A DNA stretch of 64,000 nucleotides from Adiantum capillus-veneris (GCA_014529385.2 CM043960.1:77711910-77775909), one strand, 5' to 3'; shown: positions 11,901 to 22,437, counted from the first letter of the stretch. Numbers and translations are program-made. Notes: generated by a model not told the origin, from the sequence alone.

Positions 11901-14613
11901 ATATCTGTGCGAAGCACATGTTCAGGAATGTGCATTTCATTGTTCAAGAAGGAACACATATAGGAATTTGTTACAATTGGGAGTCTATTGGCCAGGAATG
12001 AAAGAAAGCGTACATGAATATGTCACAGTATGTATTGTATGTTCATCAAAACCGCCAGCCGAGTATTCGACATTATATCAGATAATGATCGCTCCAGAAT
12101 GGAGTCAGTATATTGCTGAATATCTCACAAATAGAACTTTCCCAGAAGGAACGTCAAAAGCTCGTCAGAAATCTGTAGAGACAGAAGCTAGAGATTACGC
12201 TTTAATAGGAGATCAACTCTATAAGAGAGGTAAAGACAACCAGCTTAGGATTTGCGCATCAGAGTCTGAGTATGTGATAATCCTGGAGCAAGCTCATGGA
12301 GGAGTAGGTGGAGGCCATTTCTCAGGTGATAAGACAGCAAAACTTGTCTTAGCCGCAGGAATATGGTGGCCAACATTACATATGGACGCTGAGGAATACG
12401 TTAAACGGTGTGATGACTGTCAGCGGACCAAAGTACCACTTAAAAGAGATGATATGCCGCTTAGACCAATGATGGGGGCAAGAGCTTTTGCAAAATGGGG
12501 GATTGATTATGTCGGACCCATTTCACCTCCTGCATATAAGACTCATGCACAATACATCATTGTGGCTACAGACTATCTAACAAAGTGGGTCGAAGCAAAG
12601 GCAACTCAAAAAGCAGATGCCAGGACCACGCCACAATTTCTATATGAATACGTCTTTGTACGATATGGATTGCCAATAGAAATTGTGAGTGATTGAGGCA
12701 CACATTTCATAAATGAAGTGATAGAGATCCTTCTAGATGAATTCATGGTAATCCATAGGAAATCAGCCCCGTATCATCCACAAGCAAACGGACAACCTGA
12801 AGCAACAAACAAAACCATATGCACGGTCCTTACGAAGATTGTATCTGAGTCGAGAACTGACTGGGACCAGAAGTTGCATTCAACATTATGGGCATATAGG
12901 GTAGCATATAAAACATCAATAGGAACGACCCCATATAACATGGTTTTTGGGCTAAATGCTATCTTACCAATAGAATTCTTGATTTCAACCTTAAGGGTGG
13001 CTAAGGATCTAGAGTGGACAGGGCACGAGCTCTCTGATAGAATAGATGACCTGGAAAAGCTAGATGAGCTTCGCCTAAAAGCAGTAGCTTCCATCTACGC
13101 TCAAAAAAGGCGACAAAAGGAATTTTTTGATAAGCATGTGCGGACTAAAGAGTTTAAAGTTGGGGACTATGTCCTAGTTCACACTCTGAAACAGCATGCT
13201 AAGAAGCTTAAAAAGCGAGGGATGGGACCTCTGGTGATTAAAGATCTATCACCAAGTGGAGCCGTCAAGCTTGCTACATTAGACAGAGAAGAAATGCCCA
13301 ATTGGATTAGTGGATGCAGAGTGAAAAAGTATCTGTTGCTGCTAACACAAGACATGCTTCTCAAAATACATCAAGAAAAGCTGCGTGTCCAGAAAAAGAA
13401 AAAGATTGAGGAGGAAGCGCAAGCCGAGGCGAAGGAAAGAATGGAGAAAAGAAGACTACTGCGTCAGAAACAGCGCAATGAAGGAGCAATACGAATAAAC
13501 GCAGTCAGTATAACAGAAATGGGGAATGACAAAGAAGAACCCATCATTGAATGCAAAGTAGGGACCAACCAAATCAAAGCCAGAGCACTATTGGATTCAG
13601 GAGCTCAAGCTAACCTACTTTCACTCAGTTTGTATAGACAATTGACAAATGACACTAAACTACAAACTGCCAAGCAAGAGTTAAAGAGTTACTCTGAGAA
13701 TTCAATCAAAACTGTCGGATGCACAGTTTTACATATACAGATTAACCAATATGTGTATCCTCATATGTTTTATGTGGTTGAAGACCAAGCTACACAACAT
13801 CCATTATTGCTAGGACAACCATGGCAGAAGCAATACAATGCAATGATTGACTGGAGTTCTAAATCAGTGCTTATCAAATACGAAGGTGAAAGTCAATCAG
13901 TTAAGTTCACCAAAGGAGCAGAGCCAACTCCAAAGGAAGAATCCACGGACAAGGTCAAACAACAAACAGAGAAAAAGAAGAAGCAATGGCAACCAAAAGT
14001 TTCTACACAACTGGATTGCTCGTCGATGAGGAACTCTCAACATTGGATAAGGAAGACAAGCAATAATATAACAGCTCAACCTTGGGATAAAACGGAGTCA
14101 ACATTGGTATGGAGACCAAAAAAGGCTGTGCCAGAAAACACAAACAGAGTCTTCAATACCAGACAACAGAGTGATCCCCGACAATCAAGGACAGTGAAAC
14201 AGATCTGGATTCCAAAGCAGTTCATGACGGCACAAAGCTATAGCAAGCAAATTTGGATCCCAAAGATTTGTAAAAAGGAACTCCCTTCAATACAATCAAC
14301 GGAAACTCCTAGGTATTTCAAGCCAAGGAAATCAACACACAGAACAAAGCAGGTTTGGGTCGCAAAGAGTTTGTGGCAAGCACAAGCAAAGCGGAAGCAG
14401 ATGTGGATTGTGAAAAAAGAAAACAAGGTAACGAAGAATCCATCTACTGATTCTACTACCAAATTGCCAAAACCAACCCAAAACCCGACCACCAATCCAT
14501 CAATCAAACAAAGAGCAGCTTTATTGGAAAGACTGTTGTATCATCGCTCTACAATTGCATTGGGAACTTATGACCAAAACAACTACAATGCTTCACCCAC
14601 AGACACTTCATAG
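8941..14613 (+). pseudogene. Pol polyprotein of element H (protease end-RT-RNase H-integrase-second protease-W-x-P-K tail), two nonsense codons
   Basis: One frame runs for 1891 codons, broken only by TGA at 11638-11640 and 12694-12696. Both stops sit where relatives have arginine (after ADHLS; in the integrase D-R-G-T-H-F block), which fits CGA to TGA decay. Order: protease end with LGRPFMR (9085-9105); charged linker (9230-10240); RT (about 10420-11000) with MPFGLTNAPATF and YMDDL (10858-10872); RNase H with its DAS, E, TDHQAL and ADHLS blocks (11281-11637); a first zinc-binding HHCC region (about 11700-12045); a second one (about 12085-12423); integrase core (WGIDYVG to about 12900); integrase end; second retropepsin-like domain with LLDSGAQANLL (about 13588-13620) and LLLGQPW (about 13807); tail with WRPK, WIPK, WIPK, WVAK and WIVK (14110-14415). 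The doubled zinc region and the post-integrase protease are unusual. The protein would copy and integrate H RNA in cytoplasmic particles. Confidence 0.92.
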
Positions 14614-17429
14614 TCGTCCGGGAGGACTCAGACTCGGAGGGGGGGAGGTATACAGGAGCTACAAAGCAGCTACAAGCGGAAAAAACAAAGAAAAACAAAA
14701 ATTATATTACAAGGGCAGTGTCTTACATGATTTTGCAATTTTTTATGTTTGATTGCGGATATTGGTAATATTTATGCCCTTATATACCTTGTTTTGCAAC
14801 AAAGAAGAGATCAGATGATGAATTTGGGTCTCTAGATGTGTAAATATCACTAAATAAGAGTGTTTTTGGAGCTAAAAAGTGGAAAAAAGTGGTAATCCAA
14901 GTCCAAAAATCACAAAGAAGTGTATATTCATATACACAGGGTTACCAGCTATTTATCGTGTATGTTTGGAATTTTTTGGCTTCAATTTACTATTTTCCTT
15001 TACTTTTTATGATTTTCTTAATAAAAGTAAAAGAAAAATAAAAAAGCAGATGAAATGAGATCGGAAAAAAGAAAAGAATAGACGGCGATGATCCTAGTGA
15101 CAAGGGCAACCCATGGTAAAAATGGGGTACAATTCTGAAAAAGTTGCGGAAAGCCCGAAATGACAGAATTTTGGCAAAGTGGACAAATTTCTCAGAAACA
15201 GGTCAAACGGAGTCCAAATTGAGAAATTTCAAATCCTAAAGTGCATTTCACGACGAGATAGGAGCACATGTCAAATTTGGTAACAAGTGATCCGGGAAGC
15301 CCGAAGTTAAGTATTTTTCACTTCACTATCAAGCTCATTTCCACTATTACCTTCTTGGAGAGAGCAAAGAGCACACAGGAGCATCCGACCTTCTACCGCC
15401 TTCTACGACTGCTACGAGAGCTCAGAGGACACCAGACATGAGAGGTAGACTCGTTGCCATAAGCTTTTGATGCTTATCGTTAACTTTTGTCGCGAAAACT
15501 CACCAAAACCAAGAAACAAGAGCAGACGGGGAATGGGGAAGAACGCTAGGTAGGGGCACAACCGCCTAACCAAACTTTGCAAGAACTTAGAGGTGGGTTA
15601 CCCTAGTATAGGAGATGAGTTTCTAGCACTCAAAGCTCGAGAAAGAACGACTGGAAAAACCCTAGGTCAACAGAGCCTGCAAGAGGCAAACAGAAAAAAG
15701 TTGTCGGAACGACACAAAACTTCTCAGGAAGCTTAACAACATCGAGGGAAATGCAACCATGGAGTATCTCCGGGTTTGGATCACCAAAAGTAGGTCGGAA
15801 CAAGCGATTCGGCTGCGGACACACAAAGCGTCATTTTGGCATAACGGCTAAAATTGACGACCAAATGACATGAAACTTCACGAGCAGTTTCAACTATACA
15901 TGGATGACTTATGTTTGCAAGCAAAACCCAAAAGAAAGCTGATTCACTTACCGATGGTGAAAAAAACGCTTTCGAGCAACCAAATGGATAAAGATGGAGA
16001 ACGGGGAGCCAAAGTCAAGTCCAACCAACTGGATGGCTTCACAACATATCCAATGAGCTGGAAATGCAACTCTCAAGAAGAAAAGTTGAAGAAATTCAAC
16101 TCCAAGGCAAAAAAACGACTTCGGAGACTAAAATGCCTATAAGGGGGCTTTTTAGCTAAACTGATGACTTGTTAAGTTGAAAACTAGTTAGCAGGGCTTA
16201 GGGCACTAGCACAAAGCATTCTTTGCACAAAAAGACCAACATTTCAAGAAAAGACATCATACGCGTATGATGTCTCACAGCATGATTTTCACATCCATTC
16301 CAATATTTGAGTGCATAGCCTCATTCCACATGTTAATCACATCCTATGAACCAAGTATCATGAGAATTGGAGTTAGAAAACCCAAGGAAAACCAAAAAGA
16401 CGCAAATTAGGCCATAAAATTGATTTTTTGGTCCTAATTTTGTCAAAATAACTCCAAACTCAATGAAACTTTGTAGGATTGTTGATTAACACATCTACAA
16501 GCTATCTGGAACCAAAAAGCACCATTTTGACACAAAAGACATCATACGCGTATAATGTCTATTTGCACTTACAGAGCCAAAAATGCTCATTTGTCATCAT
16601 ACATCCATTATATATATCTAATACATGCTACATATGAAGTTTGGAACCATTTGGTCAGGTGGATCACCCCATTAGCCCAATTAAGAGAAAATCCTTCATA
16701 CAAAGCCTATTTTTGTCCCAAATCCAACATATTCAAGTCCAAACCAAGATTTGAGTATAAACAGTCCTTCACTAGCACATGGAGAGTCCACAGAACCAAT
16801 CCCATGAAAAATTGATGAAAAAGACATCATACGCGTATGATGTCTCCAGAGCCATTTTTAGCCCAAATTCTATCCAAACTTGATAAATCCACTGAATAAG
16901 CCTATCTAAAGCCAAAACCAAGCTTATAGAGAAAATTGGTCCAAAAATGCACTAAAAGACATCATACGCGTATGATGTCTCACTATGTGATTTTGGCACC
17001 TCAGGGCTTCAACCACCAAACAGAAGTGTTCTACATGCCATTTGAAAGTAATCCACCAAGTTTTATCCAATTTGGATCATAAAATCCATTTCCCTTTCAA
17101 AATTTTGCCAAGAGCCTGAATTGGACTAAACTGGCCAAAACTTGACCAAATGGGATCCAAACTCAAATCCAAGCATATGACACTCATGTATACACTATCA
17201 GCTACAAGCACAACCAATATGAAGTCATTCTGACACAAAAGACATCATACGCGTATGATGTCTCAAGCATGTTTTTGAGCCCAGTTTGCATATTTTTTCA
17301 CCTACATTGCATCCTTAGGCCCTGAATAGCTCATGTTTCAATTTTCAAGTCATTTGAATAGTTAAAAGCTTCATTTCGGCTTTCAGTACTAAAAAGACGC
17401 TAACTTCTGAAATTGGAGTTACAGGATCC
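14614..17429 (+). other. Long non-coding spacer of element H
   Basis: No gene is supportable between the pol stop and the extra ORF. A purine-rich GGGGGGAGGT run follows pol at 14639-14648. The 5' part (14.7-15.9 kb) has no structure I recognise. A 20-bp copy of the RT active-site coding sequence sits at 15895-15914. The 3' part holds the palindrome array (16252-17263) in loosely repeated surroundings. A possible 3' splice site (TTACAG, 17419-17424) lies just before the ATG of the extra ORF, which could allow a spliced subgenomic mRNA; this is inference. Confidence 0.6.
16252..17263. repeat. Array of five 24-bp perfect palindromes in element H
   Basis: The palindrome is AGACATCATACG followed directly by its reverse complement. 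Copies lie at 16252-16275, 16537-16560 (one mismatch), 16822-16845, 16957-16980 and 17240-17263. Their starts are 285, 285, 135 and 283 bases apart. The intervening DNA is only weakly similar between units, so an old repeat of about 285 bp appears to have diverged while the palindrome stayed intact. The core contains ACGCGT. A dimeric protein binding site or an RNA hairpin are the simplest explanations. Confidence 0.93.
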
Positions 17430-20400
17430 ATGGATTCCGCTAAGTCATCGGCAACTAAGAGAAAAAGACCAACCATCAAGGACGCTCTTGCAGAAGCAGA
17501 ACCTTTTGATATTCCAACAGAAACCCTAAAGCCAACCAAGACTTGGGTGGAGGAAGCAGTACTAGAAAAAGAGGGAATAAAGATCTACCAGGGGACTTTC
17601 AGAGATCCTCAAGGGCAATCGGTCGATGTACCTATGATCCCACGAAAATTAGTGGATTATAGCAGATCAGAGAACATCAGCAGATACCTGGAAAAGGCTG
17701 ACTTACACAGGTTCTTCACCTCGAGACCATCACGTGTAGACACAAGAAGAGTGTATGAGTTGGCAACATCCATTCAGAAGGATGGGAAAGCCACGTTGAC
17801 AGCCATGGATGGAGAAACAGTTGAAGTACAGATCACTCCACAGCTCATTGCAGATGCATTGAAGCTGCACAACAAAGGGAGTTCTGTCAGAGAAAGAAGG
17901 GAAGCCATAGAGGTCTATGGATCAAAGAAACAAAATACAACCTACGGAGATATGGCAGATCAACGAGCTGCAACCCTTTGCCGATTATACAACCAGTTTT
18001 TCCATGTGTGCAGTAAAAGACCGCAGAAGTATACTACACCACCCCATGCCATTGCGACTACCATCACATGGGCATTGAAGAGCAACATGCCAAAAGAGGT
18101 GAATTATGCTCAATACATCCACGAGCAAGTAATCGCCATGCACAACCAGAAGCCAAAGTACATAGGAGGAGCAGAAATCCTAACAAGAATAGCTTATGAA
18201 GCTATTGGAGCTAGAGATCAAGGGCCACGGGTCCCCTCCCAGAATGAGTGGCTTAGAGAAGCCGATGAGGAGGAAGAACAACAAGAAGTATCCAAGAGGG
18301 CGTCCACAAGAGCACGCCGAAAACTAGAAATAGTTTCAGAACATGAAGAGGCTGTGGACGAGCTGCTCAAGAAGAAAGTGAAGAAGAAGGCTGATCCCAA
18401 GCAAACCAAAAGTCAAAAAGCCGCAAGAATGGAAAGGCTGGTAGAGCAGTTTAGAGCGGAAAGAGCTCTAAAGGGGGACTTTGAAGAAATGTGGGTGCCA
18501 GACCCCACTAAAGTCGGAACCAGCTCAGCCAGGCCACATGTTGATCAATATGATCAATATATTAGAGCTTATGAGGAGTCGGAGGCCATACTGGAGCAGC
18601 AACCTGTCGAGCTTTATACTGAAGAGAAAGTACAGCTTTTAAAAGCTGAGCTGCAAAAGGACGACAAGGGGAAGAAGAAAGTAGATGAGTCTACTGAACC
18701 TCAAGAGAAAGACGGGCAAGCAAACAAAGGGAAAGCCAAGATGACTGAGGACAATCAACCCTCTTCTACTGTTGTACCAAGCCCGAAGAAGATGGAAATT
18801 ATTGTGGAGGAAACCACAATAGAAATAGAAACAGAAATTATGGAAAAGCCGGAGGCCGGGACCAAGGAAAAGGAGATAGATCCAGTTCAGCAAAAGAAAG
18901 ATGATTATGAGGATCTGGTAGCGATCGGATACAGTGAAGAAGAGGCCCTGGAGGCAGTTTATGGGATATCCCTACGGAAACAAGATGATCGGAAAGGGAC
19001 GAAGGAAAAGACAAAGGGTACAATGGAGAGTAAAGAGAAAATGGACGAGCCGAAGCCATTGGAGGTGGTGGCAGAAAGAGCTGTCAAGTTGACAAATGAA
19101 GATGAAAAAGACATGCACATGGTGCATGAACTGCTCAGCAAGATTAAAGAAAGATCCAGAGCAAAGGAAGTAGCACTTGAGACAGCAAAACAAAAGGAAG
19201 CAGAGTTGCAAAAGAAGTTAGAGAATGCTATGACTGAATCTGAAAGTCATAAAGCATCACTCTACGACGCAGAAAACGAGAGAGACGGCTTGATACTCCA
19301 ACTAGCCGAAGCTTCAAGAGAGGTAACAAGTTCACAGGAAGCAAAGGAGAGAATAGAAGATGAGCTGGAGGCAGCCAAGGATGAGCTCATTGAGCTAAGG
19401 GAAAGAGTTGAACTTCAAGAAAGGACAATCACGAGACTCAGGACCACCCCTAGAGCTAGCAGAGCAGGAACAGAACAAGAGGGAGCCCTCGTACCAGCTC
19501 TGGAAGATCAGGTCAGAAGTTTGCAAAGAGAGCTAAGGTTAGAGCAAGTGCAAAGATTGCACATGGCGGAGGGATCATTGGCTGCAGAGGAGAGGCTCAC
19601 ATCAGAAAACCAAACACTAAGGACAGAAAATGAGGCCCTCCGCAAACAGCTCCAAGACCTCCAAGAGCAACAAAGAAGAGAAACAGAGCCACCACAAGAA
19701 GAAGCAGGGGGAGCAGCCATAGAGCTACCTGAAACTGGAGAGGCAACCACAATTGAAGATCCAGCCCCAGTTCAAGAAGTGGCCTCGACTTCAGGAATCT
19801 CTGAAGAAGAAGAACAAAGGCTCCAGGACCAAATAGAAAAGTCAACAGAGGAAAGTGCCAAGGCGGAAATGGAATGGGAAAGGAGACTCCTCATCTCCAT
19901 TAGACTTCAAGGTTTAGACACAAAAGTGCTCCATGAAGAGTGGATGCAACCCAGCCTGCCTTTCCCTCTGATGAAATTTGAAGTGATAAAGACGAAAAAG
20001 AGAATAGAGGAGGAGCAGTATGTCGCTCTTTACGAAGGCGACATCACAAAGGATGAACAATCAAAGAAGATTGTAGATTCTCAACCTAGATGGAGGAAAG
20101 GTTGGCTGAACAAATACCCAGCCTACCTCATCTACTTGGTAGAGGCTCCAAAGGAGATTCGGGAGGATGCAACCTTCTGCCCGGTGCCAAGAGTCAGAAG
20201 CTGGAAAGAGCATGGCAGGATTGCAGAAAAGAAGCCAAATTGGCTTAATTACCCAAGGATGCCAGGACCAAAGGAAGGAGAGAGAATAGGTAAAGCCTAC
20301 ATGGTGAAAACCCTAACGGGCACCATCAAACTCTTTACTGGCTCTCCTGACCTTTCGTGTCAGATGCTAAAGAAAATCTGCAGGACTCTCTTAGCATGCA

Positions 20401-20687
20401 TTGAAGTGTTCGCGCCAGATAAAGCCACGACCTCGAGTCTACTATCGACGGCCAACACAGTGACGGATATGATGTATGATCTTTCATTGCAGCCATCACC
20501 AAAGGTGTTACATCTCTTATACCAAAGAATTATGTTTTTGCCTAGCTTCCACATGCAAACATTCGAAGAAGCTTTCTACACCGGCTTTTTCACTCACGAA
20601 AGCAAAATATTCGGCCCAACCTTGACCATCGGCAACCTACGCTATGAATCACATTTGCAGATGCTCAAGACGACAGGACTCTATTGA
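17430..20687 (+). CDS. Extra ORF of element H, 1085 aa, coiled-coil protein of unknown function
   Basis: The frame is intact from ATG 17430 to TGA 20685-20687, unlike the pol gene upstream. Residues 1-260 look globular and basic at the start (KRKRP near residue 11, a possible nuclear localisation signal). Residues about 280-560 are highly charged, rich in K and E. Residues about 560-800 are strongly heptad-like with few prolines, a long coiled coil. Residues about 823-1085 are globular and rich in W, Y, P and L. I recognise no enzyme motif. The position, between pol and the polypurine tract 38 bases past its stop, matches the additional ORF known in some Tat-lineage plant elements. Possible roles are a structural or RNA/palindrome-binding partner of Gag or an env-like product, none shown by sequence. 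No transmembrane segment is evident, which argues against an envelope protein. Confidence 0.85.
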   Translation: MDSAKSSATKRKRPTIKDALAEAEPFDIPTETLKPTKTWVEEAVLEKEGIKIYQGTFRDPQGQSVDVPMIPRKLVDYSRSENISRYLEKADLHRFFTSRPSRVDTRRVYELATSIQKDGKATLTAMDGETVEVQITPQLIADALKLHNKGSSVRERREAIEVYGSKKQNTTYGDMADQRAATLCRLYNQFFHVCSKRPQKYTTPPHAIATTITWALKSNMPKEVNYAQYIHEQVIAMHNQKPKYIGGAEILTRIAYEAIGARDQGPRVPSQNEWLREADEEEEQQEVSKRASTRARRKLEIVSEHEEAVDELLKKKVKKKADPKQTKSQKAARMERLVEQFRAERALKGDFEEMWVPDPTKVGTSSARPHVDQYDQYIRAYEESEAILEQQPVELYTEEKVQLLKAELQKDDKGKKKVDESTEPQEKDGQANKGKAKMTEDNQPSSTVVPSPKKMEIIVEETTIEIETEIMEKPEAGTKEKEIDPVQQKKDDYEDLVAIGYSEEEALEAVYGISLRKQDDRKGTKEKTKGTMESKEKMDEPKPLEVVAERAVKLTNEDEKDMHMVHELLSKIKERSRAKEVALETAKQKEAELQKKLENAMTESESHKASLYDAENERDGLILQLAEASREVTSSQEAKERIEDELEAAKDELIELRERVELQERTITRLRTTPRASRAGTEQEGALVPALEDQVRSLQRELRLEQVQRLHMAEGSLAAEERLTSENQTLRTENEALRKQLQDLQEQQRRETEPPQEEAGGAAIELPETGEATTIEDPAPVQEVASTSGISEEEEQRLQDQIEKSTEESAKAEMEWERRLLISIRLQGLDTKVLHEEWMQPSLPFPLMKFEVIKTKKRIEEEQYVALYEGDITKDEQSKKIVDSQPRWRKGWLNKYPAYLIYLVEAPKEIREDATFCPVPRVRSWKEHGRIAEKKPNWLNYPRMPGPKEGERIGKAYMVKTLTGTIKLFTGSPDLSCQMLKKICRTLLACIEVFAPDKATTSSLLSTANTVTDMMYDLSLQPSPKVLHLLYQRIMFLPSFHMQTFEEAFYTGFFTHESKIFGPTLTIGNLRYESHLQMLKTTGLY

Positions 20688-20724
20688 CCAAGCCTAAAAG
20701 TCATGTCAGGGACGACATGAACGC

Positions 20725-20736
20725 GGAGGGGGGGAG
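20725..20736 (+). promoter_or_regulatory. Polypurine tract of element H
   Basis: GGAGGGGGGGAG lies immediately before the TG of the 3' LTR at 20737 and is the expected plus-strand primer site. Confidence 0.85.
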
Positions 20737-20945
20737 TGTTGAGCCAGCAGAGGATCACACCCACATTTTTGCTCACACCCATCATTTTGTAACCATTGAT
20801 TGTAATAAATGTATTTCCGACATTAATTTTGATTTGAGCCATTCATTAAGTAACGGGACTCAATTGAGTTTCCAGCTTGTAATCCCGAAGTAATTTCACC
20901 TGTTAATGTAAATAATTAGAGATGTTCTCACCTCCAAGGCTGAGG

Positions 20946-20952
20946 TATATAA
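20946..20952 (+). promoter_or_regulatory. TATA box in the LTR of element H
   Basis: TATATAA lies about 210 bp into the LTR and about 70 bp before the (GA)n array, as in the G-family LTRs where GA repeats also follow the TATA box. Confidence 0.55.
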
Positions 20953-21022
20953 GCCAAAGTTTTGTAACCTAAAGAGGATTCAATTATTAATCAAAGTGAG
21001 TTTTTGAGCGCCGTGACTGTGT

Positions 21023-21023
<1 letters not shown>

Positions 21024-21106
<83 letters not shown>
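21024..21106. repeat. (GA)n microsatellite in the LTR
   Basis: About 41 near-perfect GA units lie in the presumed 5' untranslated part of the H transcript. Confidence 0.95.
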
Positions 21107-21107
<1 letters not shown>

Positions 21108-21727
21108 TTATCTTCTTGCTACGCGAGCTACGGGGCCGCCATTGGAGAAGCGACACCGCCATTGTGTTAGCAACGGTGAGAGCTACGCACAGATACCAAG
21201 AGTGCGCGCTATCGGCTTCTACGTGTGGTAAGTTCCTACGAGCTTCGGTGTGAGTTTTCTTCCAACTCGTGTGTCGGAATAGAGCGTGCAGCATATCTAT
21301 AGAACCACAACGAGTAGAGCTACACATTAGTACCATCGGGGTCAAGTTTAGGTCACCTGTATTTTTCGGTCTGTCTTCATACGCGTTTACCGCACGGAGT
21401 GATTATAGGTTGATTTTGCAGTTCAAGTCTTTAGGGTGTTGTTCTTACCTAGTGCATAGACTTCCCCTTGAGTTTGAGATCGATTCAATGATTCTAGATC
21501 CTGTTTCGTATAGCATTCGTTCGTAGTACGGATTTCAGTCACTTGCGTGTTTTAGAACTTAGATTTGATTTCCTTAGTAGTGATTGTCATTAGAAGGTCG
21601 AGTAGGTGATTTGACACCCACCTAGTTGTTTCCATGCGCCTGCGGGTCAAGCTTCGTCCTCGTCTGACAAATTTTGTTGTTGGTTGAGTTCTCGCTATTT
21701 AGCTTCCGCTAGCGGCGTAACCGCCTT

Positions 21728-21730
<3 letters not shown>

Positions 21731-21805
<75 letters not shown>

Positions 21806-21909
21806 TCTAGTCCTCCACAGTCGTGGACGTCTAGATCTCCCGAGATCAGTCGCTCGTTCGATCATTAGAGAGATAGGGAAGTAGAGAGCGAGAGAGAGAG
21901 AGAGGTAAG

Positions 21910-21963
<54 letters not shown>

Positions 21964-22183
21964 ATTATCGTCCTCGGAGGTCAAATATGACCTATGGGAC
22001 CAAAGTTACATGTGATGTAGTATGTGTATGGCTGATGAGTGAGTCTCGATGCTCCAAAATTGTAGTGATGAGAGTCGCAATGGAGAGCCCACACTTTGGC
22101 TGGGAGAGGAAAGTGTGTAGGTCTAAGTTATGGCTGAAAATGTGAGAGAAGCAAGTTCGGATGTGATCAAAAGTTGAGCACTC

Positions 22184-22252
<69 letters not shown>
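21731..22252. repeat. Cluster of (GA)n microsatellites
   Basis: GA arrays lie at about 21731-21800, 21888-21903, 21915-21959 and 22187-22251, separated by unique sequence. No gene is supportable here; the long ER/SL-repeat reading frames are translations of the microsatellite. Confidence 0.9.
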
Positions 22253-22255
<3 letters not shown>

Positions 22256-22437
22256 GTGGAGCTCCAGGAGAAAGAACGAGAGATAGGGTACGTAGACAGA
22301 GAAGAAACTATGGAACTAAAAGAGGCAAAGGGGTTTTGCCTGCTACATGCATTTCCATATACACCTGGGAGTGCACGTATGTGTCTACCCATATAGGATT
22401 TGACCAATAAAGACGAGATTTTGACCTGGTGGTCCTG

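Larger units (their letters stand above)
1..21670 (+). mobile_element. Element H: large Ty3/gypsy LTR retrotransposon, interrupted by G1
   Basis: The element enters the window inside its protease, so its 5' LTR, primer-binding site and gag are missing. Order seen: protease start (1-90), inserted G1 (91-8934) with a target duplication (to 8939), protease end, RT, RNase H, integrase, second protease-like domain and tail (8941-14613), spacer with palindromes (14614-17429), extra ORF (17430-20687), polypurine tract (20725-20736), 3' LTR (from 20737). RT before integrase places it in Ty3/gypsy; the long 3' part with an extra ORF recalls the Tat/Ogre group, though that placement is inference. Without G1 about 12.8 kb of it is visible, so the whole element was probably well over 15 kb. 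The 3' LTR end is not fixed because the partner LTR is outside the window. Confidence 0.85.
20737..21670 (+). repeat. 3' LTR of element H, right end approximate
   Basis: It starts TGTTGAGCC right after the polypurine tract. An AATAAATG polyadenylation-like signal lies near 20805, a TATATAA box at 20946-20952, and a (GA)n array at 21024-21106. I place the end at a CA near 21669 because GA arrays of another context follow, but the 5' LTR is outside the window and the end could lie anywhere from about 21.3 to 21.7 kb. Confidence 0.6.

Noticed and set aside
15870-16142. A 90-codon frame containing YMDDL as a possible RT gene
   Set aside because: Only 20 bases match the RT active site; the rest has no RT similarity.
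16252-17263. CRISPR array
   Set aside because: The repeats are palindromes with irregular 110-260 base spacers inside a plant retrotransposon; no cas genes and wrong kingdom.
20980-21345. Long open frames rich in ER or SL dipeptides around GA arrays (also 21684-21884, 22174-22449, 47777-48322, 56102-56532)
   Set aside because: They are translations of microsatellites within LTRs and spacers; no conserved domain and no independent start context.
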